A DNA stretch of 64,000 bases from Lachnospiraceae bacterium (GCA_017437065.1 JAFSBX010000097.1:40002-104001), one strand, 5' to 3'; shown: positions 9,638-20,360, counted from the stretch's first letter. Notes: generated from the sequence alone by a model not told the origin. A program made the numbers and translations.

Positions 9638-9657
9638 TCATTAACTAAAACCATTTT
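9621..9657. repeat. 37-bp direct repeat, copy B (dnaJ 3' end)
   Basis: Partner of 6117-6153. It spans the final dnaJ codons (Lys-Trp-Phe-stop at 9645-9656) and one arm of the dnaJ terminator. Confidence 0.8.
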
Positions 9658-10817
9658 TTCTTTTTATCTTTTTTGGTTGGCTCGCTTCCCGAATCCGAAG
9701 TTACATTCTTCGCCGCATTCAGACTATCACCTGTCACTGCATCAAACTGTTTCAACAGCTCTTTCGCCTCATGTGACAATTTATCCGGCACCTGTACTAC
9801 CAGCGTCACATAATGGTCACCACGAACCTCTTTATTACGCAGGGACGGCACACCTTTTCCCTTTAAGCGAACTTTTGTATCGGTCTGTGTTCCTGCTTTT
9901 ACATCATAAATCACTTTACCGTCCACTGTATCAATCAGAACTTCGCCACCTAACGCAGCAACTGCGAAGGATACAGGAACTGTAGAGTAAATATTATAAT
10001 CCTGACGCTGGAAAATCGGATGACGCTGTACGATTACTTCTACAAGCAAGTCACCTCTTGGACCGCCATTAATGCCCGGTTCACCTTTTTCACGGATTCT
10101 CACACTCTGTCCGTTATCAATTCCTGCCGGAATAGATACCTGAATTTTCTTTCTGTTTGCAATGTATCCGCTTCCATGACAGTCTGTACATTTTTCTTTG
10201 ACAATTTTTCCGCTTCCGTTACAGTCAGGACAAGTCTGTACATTTCTTACTGTACCGAAGAAGGACTGCTGTGAAAATACCACCTGTCCTTTACCGCCAC
10301 ATTTCGGACATGTTTCAGGATTTGTACCCGGTTTTGCTCCGGTTCCTCTACATGTAGTACATTCATCTTTTAAGGTAAGCTCGATTTCTTTATCTACACC
10401 GAAAACTGCTTCTTCAAATGTGATTCTTACACTGGTACGCAGATTTGCACCTTTCATAGGGCCATTATTGGCTCTTCCGCCACGACGGCCGCCACCGAAA
10501 ATATCTCCAAAAATATCCCCGAAAATATCTCCAAAATCTGCACCACTGAAATCGAATCCGCCAAATCCTCCCGGACCGCCGCCACCTTCAAATGCGGAAT
10601 GTCCGTACTGGTCATACTGACGTTTCTTCTCCGGATCAGAAAGAATTGCATATGCTTCCGAAGCTTCTTTAAATTTCTTTTCTGCCTCTGCATCCCCCGG
10701 GTTCATATCCGGATGATATTTCTTGGCAAGAGCTCTGTATGCTTTTTTAATTGCAGCTTCATCTGCATTTTTATCTACACCGAGCACTTCGTAATAGTCT
10801 CGTTTTTGTTCTGCCAT
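9645..10817 (-). CDS. dnaJ: Chaperone DnaJ (type I Hsp40)
   Basis: DnaJ delivers unfolded proteins to DnaK and stimulates its ATPase. The 390-residue protein has the full type I order: J domain at 1-70 with the HPD motif (YHPDMNPGD), a Gly/Phe-rich stretch at about 75-120, four CXXCXGXG zinc motifs ([32 protein letters not shown]), then the C-terminal substrate-binding domain. The start follows AAGGAG at a normal distance. It is the last gene of the hrcA-grpE-dnaK-dnaJ operon and has a terminator right after the stop codon. Confidence 0.98.
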   Translation of the reverse strand: MAEQKRDYYEVLGVDKNADEAAIKKAYRALAKKYHPDMNPGDAEAEKKFKEASEAYAILSDPEKKRQYDQYGHSAFEGGGGPGGFGGFDFSGADFGDIFGDIFGDIFGGGRRGGRANNGPMKGANLRTSVRITFEEAVFGVDKEIELTLKDECTTCRGTGAKPGTNPETCPKCGGKGQVVFSQQSFFGTVRNVQTCPDCNGSGKIVKEKCTDCHGSGYIANRKKIQVSIPAGIDNGQSVRIREKGEPGINGGPRGDLLVEVIVQRHPIFQRQDYNIYSTVPVSFAVAALGGEVLIDTVDGKVIYDVKAGTQTDTKVRLKGKGVPSLRNKEVRGDHYVTLVVQVPDKLSHEAKELLKQFDAVTGDSLNAAKNVTSDSGSEPTKKDKKKKWF

Positions 10818-10845
10818 AACAAACTCCTTAATTCTATACTGCGTG

Positions 10846-10879
10846 AAAAGGGTTAATAGCTTTGCTAAAAACCCCTTTC
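10846..10879 (-). other. Imperfect stem-loop between dnaK and dnaJ
   Basis: AAAGGGGTTTTTAGC and GCTATTAACCCTTTT can pair around a three-base loop with a few mismatches. No T-run follows it, so it is more likely an mRNA processing or stability element than a terminator. Confidence 0.4.
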
Positions 10880-10949
10880 CCTTATCTTTTTACTTAAACT
10901 TACTACCAAACGCCGTCACACTTCGCGAGACGTCTTATTGGACTTAAAA

Positions 10950-12872
<1,923 letters not shown>

Positions 12873-12931
12873 TTATCTATATTATCTGAGTCACTCTAAC
12901 AAAAAATGCTTTAGTGATTCTTTTCATACTG

Positions 12932-13609
12932 TTATTGTACGACAGCAACCATGCTGTGTCTTACAACAGTGTCGCGGTACATGTAGCCTTTTTGTAATTC
13001 CTGTGCCACAACTCCTGATTCATACTCATCACTTTCCACCTGCATTACTGCATTATGGAAATCCGGATTGAATTCCTGACCTACCGCTTCAATCGGCGTT
13101 ACCCCGATATTTGCAAGCTCATTCATAAGCTGTTTGTAAATCATGTTCATTCCGTCAGCGAAGCCTTTTCCTTTTTCTTCTTCCGGAACGGAAGCTAATC
13201 CTCTTTCAAAGTTATCTACAACCGGAAGTATTTTTTCAATTACACTCTTTGCACCGGTTTCAAACATCTGAGTTTTTTCTTTTTCTGTACGCTTACGGAA
13301 GTTATCAAATTCTGCCATCTGGCGTTTTACTTTGTCTTCCAGCTCGTCAATTTTTTCTTTTAAAGCATCCTGCTTTTTATCAGCTTTTGCTTTCTTTTTT
13401 TCTGCTCTTTTTTCTGCGAAAGTTTTAGATTCTTCTCCATCACTTTCTACTGCATCATCTTCTGTTTCATCACTTTCTGAAGAAGTGTTTTCATCCTCGT
13501 TTTCTACAGCTTGTGCTTCTGCTGTTTCTTCGGAAGTCTCTTCTGTATTTTCTACATCTTCAAGATTTTCTTCCAAAATTTCTTTATCGTTATTTGGCAC
13601 GGTGTTCAT
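12932..13609 (-). CDS. grpE: Nucleotide exchange factor GrpE
   Basis: GrpE releases ADP from DnaK. The 225-residue protein has a long acidic N-terminal tail (about 65 residues rich in Glu, Asp and Ser), a coiled coil with the conserved MAEFDNFRKRTEKEK, and a C-terminal beta domain ending in GYMYRDTVVRHSMVAVVQ. The ATG at 13609 is directly next to an AGAAAGG ribosome site. A GTG three codons in (13600) has better spacing and may be the true start. It follows hrcA by five bases. Confidence 0.96.
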   Translation of the reverse strand: MNTVPNNDKEILEENLEDVENTEETSEETAEAQAVENEDENTSSESDETEDDAVESDGEESKTFAEKRAEKKKAKADKKQDALKEKIDELEDKVKRQMAEFDNFRKRTEKEKTQMFETGAKSVIEKILPVVDNFERGLASVPEEEKGKGFADGMNMIYKQLMNELANIGVTPIEAVGQEFNPDFHNAVMQVESDEYESGVVAQELQKGYMYRDTVVRHSMVAVVQ

Positions 13610-13614
13610 CCTTT

Positions 13615-14643
13615 CTATTTTTTCTTATATAAATCATCCAGCTGGTGCATCAGGGTTTTCAATGTGCCTACAACCTTGTCATAGTCCATTCGCTTTGGTC
13701 CGATAATTCCTATCGTTCCTTTCATACCCTCTTCCAACTCGTAAGTAGCTGTTACCACACTGCAATCCTTCATGGATTGAACCGGAGTCTCATCTCCAAT
13801 GTATACCTGAATTCCTGTTCCGCTTTCGTCTGCCAGCGAATCGTGAACCAGTTCAGTAAGCATCTGTTTTTCTTCAAAGGTATTTATCAGATCACTTGCT
13901 TTCTGTTTATCTGCAAGTTCGGGATATTTTAAAATATTGTTCGTACCGCTTGTGTAGATTTCCAAGTCCTCATCTGCTTTAATTGCTTCTGCGACTGCAT
14001 CAATTACATCACTCACAATATCACTGTGTATACCTGCCTGCTGTTTCATTGCGGAAATCATACCTAAATTGATTTCTTCTAATGATAATCCATTTAAATG
14101 GGTATTCAGAAGAATATTTAATTTCAGCAATGTCTCCTCATCCAGTTCGTCCTCTATGGAAAGCATTGTATTTTTGATTACATTTCCTTCCACTACGATA
14201 ACTGCCAAAAGCTGATGTGCATCTACTCTTGAAAGCTGTATAAATTTCAGCTTGTTCCGATGTATCTGCGGTGCCGTAATCATCGTTGCATAATTCGTAT
14301 TTACGGCAAGAACTTTGGCTACCTGCTTTAAGAGGTGCTCCATCTTGTCTTCTTTTTCAAGAAGCATTTCCTTCATCTCATCAATTTCCCGCTCTTTGTC
14401 CTCCATCATCTTGTCTACATAAAGTCTGTAGCCTTTATCGGATGGAATTCTTCCTGCGGAAGTGTGAGGCTGAAGAATGTATCCTAACTCCTCCAAGTCT
14501 GCCATTTCATTACGGATAGTTGCTGAACTTAAATTCAAATCCGTATATTTTGAAATGGTACGGCTTCCCACCGGTTCTCCGGTTTCTAAGTAGTTACGGA
14601 TAATGGCCTGCAATATTTTCATTTTTCTTTCATCTAACTGCAT
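13615..14643 (-). CDS. hrcA: Heat-inducible transcription repressor HrcA
   Basis: HrcA binds CIRCE and represses the chaperone operon. The 342-residue protein starts MQLDERKMKILQAIIRNYLETGEPVGS, with a winged helix at about 1-80 (SRTISKYTDLNLSSATIRNEMADLEELGY), a central GAF-like part, and the conserved GTIGIIGPKRMDY near the end. The start at 14643 is chosen because an upstream in-frame start would lie inside the CIRCE element and because GAGGTGG precedes it. It is the first gene of the operon it regulates. Confidence 0.97.
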   Translation of the reverse strand: MQLDERKMKILQAIIRNYLETGEPVGSRTISKYTDLNLSSATIRNEMADLEELGYILQPHTSAGRIPSDKGYRLYVDKMMEDKEREIDEMKEMLLEKEDKMEHLLKQVAKVLAVNTNYATMITAPQIHRNKLKFIQLSRVDAHQLLAVIVVEGNVIKNTMLSIEDELDEETLLKLNILLNTHLNGLSLEEINLGMISAMKQQAGIHSDIVSDVIDAVAEAIKADEDLEIYTSGTNNILKYPELADKQKASDLINTFEEKQMLTELVHDSLADESGTGIQVYIGDETPVQSMKDCSVVTATYELEEGMKGTIGIIGPKRMDYDKVVGTLKTLMHQLDDLYKKK

Positions 14644-14666
14644 CCTGCCACCTCTTTTTTTAATTG

Positions 14667-14693
14667 TTAGCACTCAACCTTTAGGAGTGCTAA
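14667..14693 (-). promoter_or_regulatory. CIRCE operator
   Basis: A perfect inverted repeat TTAGCACTC-N9-GAGTGCTAA matches the CIRCE consensus. It lies between the promoter and the hrcA start, so HrcA represses its own operon. Confidence 0.98.
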
Positions 14694-14707
14694 CACCTTA
14701 TAGACAT

Positions 14708-14736
14708 AAAATATCACTTACTTATTTTATTGTCAA
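14708..14736 (-). promoter_or_regulatory. Sigma-A promoter of hrcA-grpE-dnaK-dnaJ
   Basis: TTGACA (14736-14731) and TATTTT (14713-14708) are separated by 17 bases on the minus strand. The transcript would start just ahead of CIRCE. Confidence 0.85.
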
Positions 14737-15333
14737 CAATATTTAGGAAAATAATTTATTAAAGAATTCTAAATTTGAATTTCTTTTTTCTTCATATTTT
14801 TATGATACCCATTTTTAGAGTTATTCAGGTTGTTCAATTGAAACGATTCTTTTTCGGGTACCATATCTTCTTGTTCCTACTAAACTTGTACCTTCTCCGG
14901 TTCAGTCGGATTCAATTCTCGTTTTTATTCCTACTGCACCTTCGTTTATTTTCTTCCAGTCGGGCTTCCCTTGCTTTTACATTCCGACCTTTTCTGCTTT
15001 TCTCTCTTTCCAGTCGGGCATTTCTTCACTTTACTTCCCGACCTTTTCTTCTTTTCTCTCCTTTCAGTCGGGAATTCCTTGCTTTTACATCCCGATCTTT
15101 TCTTCTTTTCTCTCCTTTCAGTCGGGCATTCCTTCACTTTACTTCCCGACCATTACTACTTTTTTCTTCTTACAGTCGGTTTAGCTTGCTTTTCCCCCCG
15201 ACTATTGCTTCTTTCCTCTTCTTATAGTAGGACTCACTCTGCTTTTTATCCCACAAGTTCTATTCACTTAAAATATCTCACAAAAGAATTCTCCGAATTC
15301 CCAACCACTTAACTACACACCGAAATAATATAA
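14737..15333. other. Gene-free stretch dominated by a 54-bp tandem array
   Basis: About 600 bases without a credible gene. The frames that stay open here are long only because the 54-bp unit has no stop in them; they lack ribosome sites and give low-complexity products. The repeat array is listed separately. Confidence 0.7.
14851..15240. repeat. 54-bp tandem repeat array with internal dyads
   Basis: The anchor GTCGG recurs at 14905, 14959, 15013, 15067, 15121 and 15175, exactly 54 bases apart, with weaker units at each end. The central units contain GTCGGG and CCCGAC about 18 bases apart, so each can form a small hairpin, followed on the plus strand by CTTTTCTTCTTTT. The flanks between dyads are pyrimidine-rich on the plus strand. 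Confidence 0.9.
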
Positions 15334-15408
15334 AAAAATTTAAGGGATAAATCAGATATGTCTACGTCAAACAACCAGAAGACATAACAAAGATTTACCC
15401 CTTAATTT
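15334..15408 (-). terminator. Terminator after the flotillin-like gene
   Basis: On the minus strand TAAGGGGTAAATC (15404-15392) pairs with GATTTATCCCTTA (15353-15341), with an inner TATGTC/GACATA stem, followed by seven T. It lies about 60 bases beyond the stop codon. Confidence 0.7.
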
Positions 15409-15465
15409 AATGTTAAAAAATTATAACTGTCATTGCGTAAACAACGACTCTTTTTCACTTACATA

Positions 15466-16980
15466 TTAAATTGTAGAATCTACAATTGCAGATGTTACTT
15501 CATCTTTCACCGCATCAGCCCCATTTTCAAGACCTGTAATGTTAACATTGCGATTTACTTTTGCATCATAGGTTCCTGCTTTCACTACTTCGGAAAGATC
15601 GATTCCAACCGTTTCTTTCATAGATTCAAACAGCTTCGCCATAACAGCCGGTACATTGCCGGCTACATCACCTACACCGCTACCTGCACTGTCTCCACCG
15701 CCGATAATTGTAATCTTGTCAATCTGTTTCAACGGCTCAGAAATCTTACCTGCAATATCCGGCAATACATTGATGAGCATTTCTGCCATAGCTGCATTGT
15801 TGTATTTCTGGTAAGCTTCTGCTTTTTTCTCCATGGCTTCTGCTTCCGCAAGACCTTTCGCACGGATAGCTTCAGCTTCCGCTTCACCGACCATACGGAT
15901 ACCGACAGCTTCCTGCTCTTTCGCATATTTCTGGGCTTCCGCTGTTGCTTTCATGGCCTCTGCTTCTTTTTCACGCTCAAACTTCTCAGCTTCCGCTCTC
16001 TTCTGGCGTTCGTATAATTCTGCTTCTGACTGCTGCTGGCGTGCAAATTTGTCTGCCTCTGCCTTTTTCTTAATTTCAGCATCCAACGCTTTTTCACGAA
16101 CTTCTGCTTCACGCTGTTTTAAGACAACTTCTTTTTCCTGTTTTGCAATGCTTGCTTCTGCGGTTGCAATTTCAATTGTCTTTCTCTGTTCCTGTTCCTG
16201 AATGCTGTATGCCGCATCCGCTTCCGCTCTCTTTGTATCTTCCTGTTTCTTTAATTCTGCCTGCTGTAATGCAAGCTCGTTATTTTTCTTTGCAATTTCT
16301 GTTGCTGCATTTACTCGGGCATCATTTGCCTGTTTATCAGCTTCTGCTTTTGCAACTGCAATTTCTTTATCAGCTTCTGCTTTTGCAATTGCTGCCTTTT
16401 TCTTAATCTGAGAAATGTTATCAATACCGAGGTCATCAATAACACCATTGCTGTCTGCAAAGTTCTGTACATTGAAGCTTACGATATCAAGACCCATTGC
16501 TGCAAGATCAGGCTCTGCATTTTCTTTTACAAGGTTTGCAAACTTTTGACGGTCACTAACCATTTCTTCCAGTCTCATGCGTCCTACGATTTCACGCATG
16601 TTACCTTCCAATACTTCTCTGGCAATTCCCTGTATGTACTGAGTATTCTGATTCAGGAAGTTTTCTGCTGCAAGTGCAAGCTTTTCCGGCTCACTACTGA
16701 TTTTAATATTAACTGCGGCATCAACCTGAATATTGATATAGTCCGCTGTAGGAACTGCATTGGATGTTTTTACATCAATAGCAATCAATTTAAGACTTAA
16801 TTTATCCAATCGCTCCAAAAATGGAATTTTAATACTTGCCTTTCCGATGATAACCTTCTTACGAAGACCGGAAATAATAAATGCAGTATCTGGTGGTGCT
16901 TTTTTGTACCCGGTTATTATAATTACAAAAATTAATACAATAACCAATGCGAGAATGATTTTTCCAACAATCGCTCCCAT
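15466..16980 (-). CDS. Flotillin-like SPFH domain membrane scaffold protein
   Basis: The 504-residue protein has one N-terminal membrane segment (residues about 5-24, IVGKIILALVIVLIFVIII), an SPFH/band 7 domain (about 28-200), then a long Ala/Glu/Lys-rich coiled coil with flotillin-type AEAE and EKEAEAMKA repeats (about 210-410), and a C-terminal assembly region. Flotillins organise membrane microdomains and influence secretion and wall synthesis. GGAGGGGAACT directly precedes the start. It appears monocistronic: a terminator follows, and no NfeD-type partner gene is next to it. Confidence 0.9.
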   Translation of the reverse strand: MGAIVGKIILALVIVLIFVIIITGYKKAPPDTAFIISGLRKKVIIGKASIKIPFLERLDKLSLKLIAIDVKTSNAVPTADYINIQVDAAVNIKISSEPEKLALAAENFLNQNTQYIQGIAREVLEGNMREIVGRMRLEEMVSDRQKFANLVKENAEPDLAAMGLDIVSFNVQNFADSNGVIDDLGIDNISQIKKKAAIAKAEADKEIAVAKAEADKQANDARVNAATEIAKKNNELALQQAELKKQEDTKRAEADAAYSIQEQEQRKTIEIATAEASIAKQEKEVVLKQREAEVREKALDAEIKKKAEADKFARQQQSEAELYERQKRAEAEKFEREKEAEAMKATAEAQKYAKEQEAVGIRMVGEAEAEAIRAKGLAEAEAMEKKAEAYQKYNNAAMAEMLINVLPDIAGKISEPLKQIDKITIIGGGDSAGSGVGDVAGNVPAVMAKLFESMKETVGIDLSEVVKAGTYDAKVNRNVNITGLENGADAVKDEVTSAIVDSTI

Positions 16981-17161
16981 AGTTCCCCTCCTTAATGAAA
17001 TTTAATAAAATGTAATACTTACCGCTATTTTCTTTATATATTTACTGCTTTCAACAATTAACGCGGCAAAATAAGTATATAATATATATGAAAAAATAGC
17101 AATTTATATTCTATTTAAAATATGTTGGTTTTCTTCCTCATACACTTATTTATACATCACC

Positions 17162-18463
17162 TTATCCATTATTATATTTCTCTGCTTCTGCTAATTTTCT
17201 CCGCAATTCAGCAATTTCTGCTTCTTTCTCATGCAATTCCTTATCTCTCACGGATAACTGCTTATCCATCTCTGTCAATTCCCGGGTTCTCTCTCTTAGC
17301 TCCTTGTCCTTCTCTGTCAGTTCCCGGGTTTTCTCGCTTAACTCCTCATCCTTCTCTGTCAATTCCCGGGTTCTCTCGCTTAGCTCCTCATCCTTCTCTG
17401 TCAATTGCTTGTTTCTCTCGCTTAGCTCCTCATCCTTCTCTGTCAATTGCTTGTTTCTCTCGCTTAGCTCCTCATCCTTCTCTGTCAATTGCTTGTTTCT
17501 CTCGCTTAGCTCCTCATCCTTCTCACGCATTTCCTGCTCCAGCATGACCAATTTTTTTAACTTTTCGTCTATAATTTTCTCGTATTTTTCAAACTCAAGT
17601 TCCAATATAGGCTCTGTCATTCCTATTACCTCCTTCAGTAACTTTTCATTCTTATAAAATACCCTGATTAATGACTTGTTCAACAACGATATAATAGCCT
17701 TTTGGTTTCTTTTGCTCAAATATCCCACGGCAACCTCTTCCTTTAATAAAAGTATAATTTCCTCATAAAACGAAGTCAATTCTTCTTTAGTTACACTACA
17801 ATTCTTTTTTGCCGGTGGCATTCTTTTACGAAAACGAAGCGGTAAAAAGGGAATAAGTACACAAAGATGCCTTTCTCTAATATCATCCAATGTATAACTC
17901 TGTACCTTTAACACAGGAATTTTATATTCATATCTGCCTCCGTCCTGAAACAGTATTTGACACTTTAATTCATTCGGCGTATTTCCGTTATCCTGAAGAT
18001 ATAAAACCGCAGAGTATGGAAATTTCAGTTTCATAACCCTCCCTGAACTTTGTCCTGTCTCTGTCTTGTCATCCTCCACTTGAGAATAACTCAGTGCAAT
18101 GTGCACATCATATTCAAACATTCTCATTACCATTGTTCCGTCATTTTCAATCTCACATTCAAAATGATAAATATCTGACTTATTTACCAACACGGTAATA
18201 TCCGCCCGGATAGATGTTATTTCTTTTGTATCCGATCTCTGCACAGAAAATTCCGTGGCTAAAGGACTAATTTCCGTATCTTTAGGATACACTTTCCCGT
18301 GAATCTCTTTTATTAATGGAAAAAGCTGTTCCGGCATAAGAAATGTTTCCTTTTTCATAATCTCATCCCATAATTGTGCTTCTGTCGAAATATTTTCCGG
18401 TAACCCCTCCGTACTTTTTATTTCCTCCAAAAGTTTATGTAAGTCATAATGTTTTTCTGTCAT
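17162..18463 (-). CDS. Rpn/YhgA-type PD-(D/E)XK nuclease-like protein with repeat coiled-coil tail
   Basis: The 433-residue protein resembles the Rpn family of recombination-promoting nuclease/transposase-like proteins. The nuclease-like core covers about 60-200, with the probable catalytic strand RADITVLVNKSDIYHFECEIE (Asp, then Glu-x-Glu). Residues about 290-425 are a coiled coil of a 14-residue repeat (ELSERNKQLTEKDE and variants). GGAGGATTCTGCCT precedes the ATG. It stands alone with about 180 and 380 bases of gap on its sides. Family members are often near mobile DNA, but no transposon ends are seen. Its role here is not known. Confidence 0.75.
   Translation of the reverse strand: MTEKHYDLHKLLEEIKSTEGLPENISTEAQLWDEIMKKETFLMPEQLFPLIKEIHGKVYPKDTEISPLATEFSVQRSDTKEITSIRADITVLVNKSDIYHFECEIENDGTMVMRMFEYDVHIALSYSQVEDDKTETGQSSGRVMKLKFPYSAVLYLQDNGNTPNELKCQILFQDGGRYEYKIPVLKVQSYTLDDIRERHLCVLIPFLPLRFRKRMPPAKKNCSVTKEELTSFYEEIILLLKEEVAVGYLSKRNQKAIISLLNKSLIRVFYKNEKLLKEVIGMTEPILELEFEKYEKIIDEKLKKLVMLEQEMREKDEELSERNKQLTEKDEELSERNKQLTEKDEELSERNKQLTEKDEELSERTRELTEKDEELSEKTRELTEKDKELRERTRELTEMDKQLSVRDKELHEKEAEIAELRRKLAEAEKYNNG
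17252..17530 (-). repeat. 42-bp tandem repeats inside the Rpn-type gene
   Basis: Units of 42 bases encode two heptads. The units with anchors at 17378, 17420, 17462 and 17504 are identical or nearly identical at DNA level, and flanking units are more diverged, which suggests recent expansion in the middle of the tract. Confidence 0.88.
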
Positions 18464-18845
18464 AGGCAGAATCCTCCTCTTGCATTCTTCAAAATAGATA
18501 ATATGGGGTTCTTAAAGAATTTTTAAATTAGAACTTCTATAAGAATAATTAGAAATAAATAGATATAACAGACTGTTATAATTTAGAATCATAGCACATG
18601 CATCATCCTTTTTCAAGTCTCAATTCAATCGATTCATCAATTCATCAATTCATCAATGCATTTGTATCGGCGTTACTGTTCAATCCGTGACCGGTAACTT
18701 GTGTTTTCTGCATGCAAATTCTCCCTGGCTCCTCACTACATTCGAGCAATTTCCTATTACATAAAGCAAGCCCCGATTTCATCATCTAATGAAATCAGGG
18801 CTTATGCTCCGGCAATAATATAAATAATTTACTCAAATTAATATA
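18464..18845. other. Intergenic gap of about 380 bases
   Basis: No gene is seen. It holds an 8-bp tandem repeat (ATTCATCA, three copies, 18632-18655) and the hairpin listed at 18768-18803. No clear promoter for the Rpn-type gene was found. Confidence 0.6.
18768..18803 (-). terminator. Stem-loop after the DUF6465-like gene, possible terminator
   Basis: AAGCCCTGATTTCAT pairs with ATGAAATCGGGGCTT (15 bp, one G-U pair) around a six-base loop. There is no T-run on either strand, so intrinsic termination is uncertain. Confidence 0.5.
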
Positions 18846-19313
18846 TTAAATCATAAAGCTTCCGTCAACTTCTCCATTGATAACATAGTATGCCATATTT
18901 TCTTCCGGTTTTACATAGATATCAACAGTTTTGAAATCTCCTGCTTTTTTCTTTAAATCATATTTCCAAATATCCTTTGCAATATTTACAAGGTCTTCTG
19001 TTTCGTATGATTTTCCGTTAAACTGTACATGTACAGAAGCTTTTACTGCTTCTTTCTTTGCAGTTTCTTTTTTAGCTGTAGTTTTCTTTTCTGCTGCTTT
19101 CTTTGTTGCAGGTTTCTTTTCTGCTGCTTTTTTAGCAGTTGTTTCTTTTTTCTCTTCTACAACTTCTTTTGTTTCTGTTGTAACATCAAGTTTCATCTGC
19201 TCAGCCTTGATTTCTACCGGCTTAGCTTCTTCTTTCACTTCTGTTTTCTTTGTTTCCTCTACTTTAGTCTGAACCTTTGTTGTCGGTTTTGCTGTCGTTT
19301 TTGACATTGCCAT
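18846..19313 (-). CDS. DUF6465-like protein with histone H1-like Lys/Ala tail
   Basis: The 155-residue protein starts at 19313 (MAMSKTTAKP), where GGGAG lies eight bases upstream; the frame is open further upstream but without a ribosome site. Residues about 1-100 are low-complexity and basic, with KKAAEKK and TAKKETAKKEA repeats as in histone H1-like and AlgP-type tails, which often bind nucleic acid. The last 60 residues form a compact domain (HVQFNGKSYETEDLVNIAKD, then KTVDIYVKPEENMAYYVING) that I recall from DUF6465 proteins of Lachnospiraceae. The function is unknown. Confidence 0.65.
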   Translation of the reverse strand: MAMSKTTAKPTTKVQTKVEETKKTEVKEEAKPVEIKAEQMKLDVTTETKEVVEEKKETTAKKAAEKKPATKKAAEKKTTAKKETAKKEAVKASVHVQFNGKSYETEDLVNIAKDIWKYDLKKKAGDFKTVDIYVKPEENMAYYVINGEVDGSFMI

Positions 19314-19422
19314 ACTACATTCTCCCTTCACATGCAGGCAGCCCTCTTTCTCGAACGGCATCCCGCAACCTCGTCTGTATAACTCTTCATAATCGCATCT
19401 CTCCCGTGCAATTACTCTACTT

Positions 19423-19451
19423 AGCTTAACGCGATAAATCGCCGTTGTCAA
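19423..19451 (-). promoter_or_regulatory. Candidate promoter of the DUF6465-like gene with dyad in the spacer
   Basis: TTGACA (19451-19446) and TAAGCT (19428-19423) are 17 bases apart. The spacer holds the dyad GCGAT-TT-ATCGC (19442-19431), which could be an operator. A second TTGACA lies at 19481-19476 with a weaker -10 (CAAAAT). Confidence 0.5.
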
Positions 19452-19538
19452 TATTTTGTACAATTTTGTTTTTCTTGTCAATAGTAATTATTCAAATAAT
19501 TGCAATTATTTTACCCATTCCATAATTAATTCCTAAAA

Positions 19539-20360
19539 TTATTTTAATAAGTAAAAATATCCCAACACTAAAACACCAAGCACAATTCTATACCAGCCAA
19601 ACACTTTGAAATCATGTTTCTTTATATATCCCATCAGAAAACGAATTACGATTACAGATACAATAAATGCAACTGCCAATCCCACAAGTAAAATAACTGC
19701 TTCCGCTCCTGAAAAAGAAAGTCCGAATTTTAGCAGTTTTAAAAGACTTGCCCCCAGCATAACCGGTATTGCCAAAAAGAAGGTAAATTCCGCTGCGACT
19801 GTTCTTGAAACACCAATAAGCAATGCACCCACTATCGTAGCACCGGAACGGGATGTTCCCGGAAATACTGCTGCAATTAACTGAAACAATCCAATAATCA
19901 TTGCAGTTTTATACGTAATTTGTGACAATTCCGTAATCCCCGGCTTTAACTCTTTATTTTTATTTTCAATAACGATAAAAGCAATACCGAAAACAATCAG
20001 TGCTATCGATACCGAAACCGGATTATAAAACAGTGCCTCTAACGGTTCATCAAATAAGATACCTACTACTGCTGCCGGAATACAGGCTACAATAATTTTA
20101 AACCACATATCAAAAATGTCTTTTTGAACAACAGGTTTTTGCTTGAATTTAAACGGAAACAGCTTTCCCCAGTACAAAACTACAACCGCCAGAATTGCTC
20201 CCAACTGAATTACCACAAGAAACATTTCCCAAAATTCCGGTGATACATTTAATGTTACAAATTCATTCAACAAAATCATATGTCCGGTACTGCTTATCGG
20301 AAGCCATTCCGTAATTCCTTCCACAATACCAAACAAAATCGCTTTTAAAATCTCAATCAT
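19539..20360 (-). CDS. uppP: Undecaprenyl-diphosphatase UppP (BacA)
   Basis: This 273-residue integral membrane enzyme dephosphorylates undecaprenyl diphosphate to recycle the lipid carrier of peptidoglycan synthesis, and confers bacitracin tolerance. Both signature loops are present: EGITEWLPISSTGHM near residue 14 and FPGTSRSGATI near residue 165, with about eight membrane helices. Its start overlaps the end of the patatin-like gene by eight bases, so the two are probably co-translated. Confidence 0.97.
   Translation of the reverse strand: MIEILKAILFGIVEGITEWLPISSTGHMILLNEFVTLNVSPEFWEMFLVVIQLGAILAVVVLYWGKLFPFKFKQKPVVQKDIFDMWFKIIVACIPAAVVGILFDEPLEALFYNPVSVSIALIVFGIAFIVIENKNKELKPGITELSQITYKTAMIIGLFQLIAAVFPGTSRSGATIVGALLIGVSRTVAAEFTFFLAIPVMLGASLLKLLKFGLSFSGAEAVILLVGLAVAFIVSVIVIRFLMGYIKKHDFKVFGWYRIVLGVLVLGYFYLLK

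Noticed and set aside
10198-10620. 140-codon Pro-rich plus-strand frame inside dnaJ
   Set aside because: It is antisense to a fully conserved dnaJ and shows no independent gene signals.
14644-14673. Upstream extension of hrcA
   Set aside because: The extended start would fall inside the CIRCE element; the ATG at 14643 has a ribosome site.
14946-15137. Basic repeat peptide on the minus strand of the 54-bp array
   Set aside because: Stop codons lie just before the GTG, there is no ribosome site, and it covers only part of the array.
14775-15227. 150-codon plus-strand frame rich in Phe, Leu and Ser
   Set aside because: It is open only because the 54-bp repeat lacks stops in that frame; there is no ribosome site and the product is low-complexity.
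14851-15240. CRISPR array
   Set aside because: The whole 54-bp unit repeats; there are no unique spacers between short conserved repeats and no cas genes nearby.
17304-17657. Ser-rich plus-strand frame
   Set aside because: It is a shadow of the 42-bp repeat in the Rpn-type gene.
18632-18655. Short ATTCATCA repeat as an iteron origin
   Set aside because: Only three 8-bp copies, no replication gene and no DnaA-box cluster nearby.
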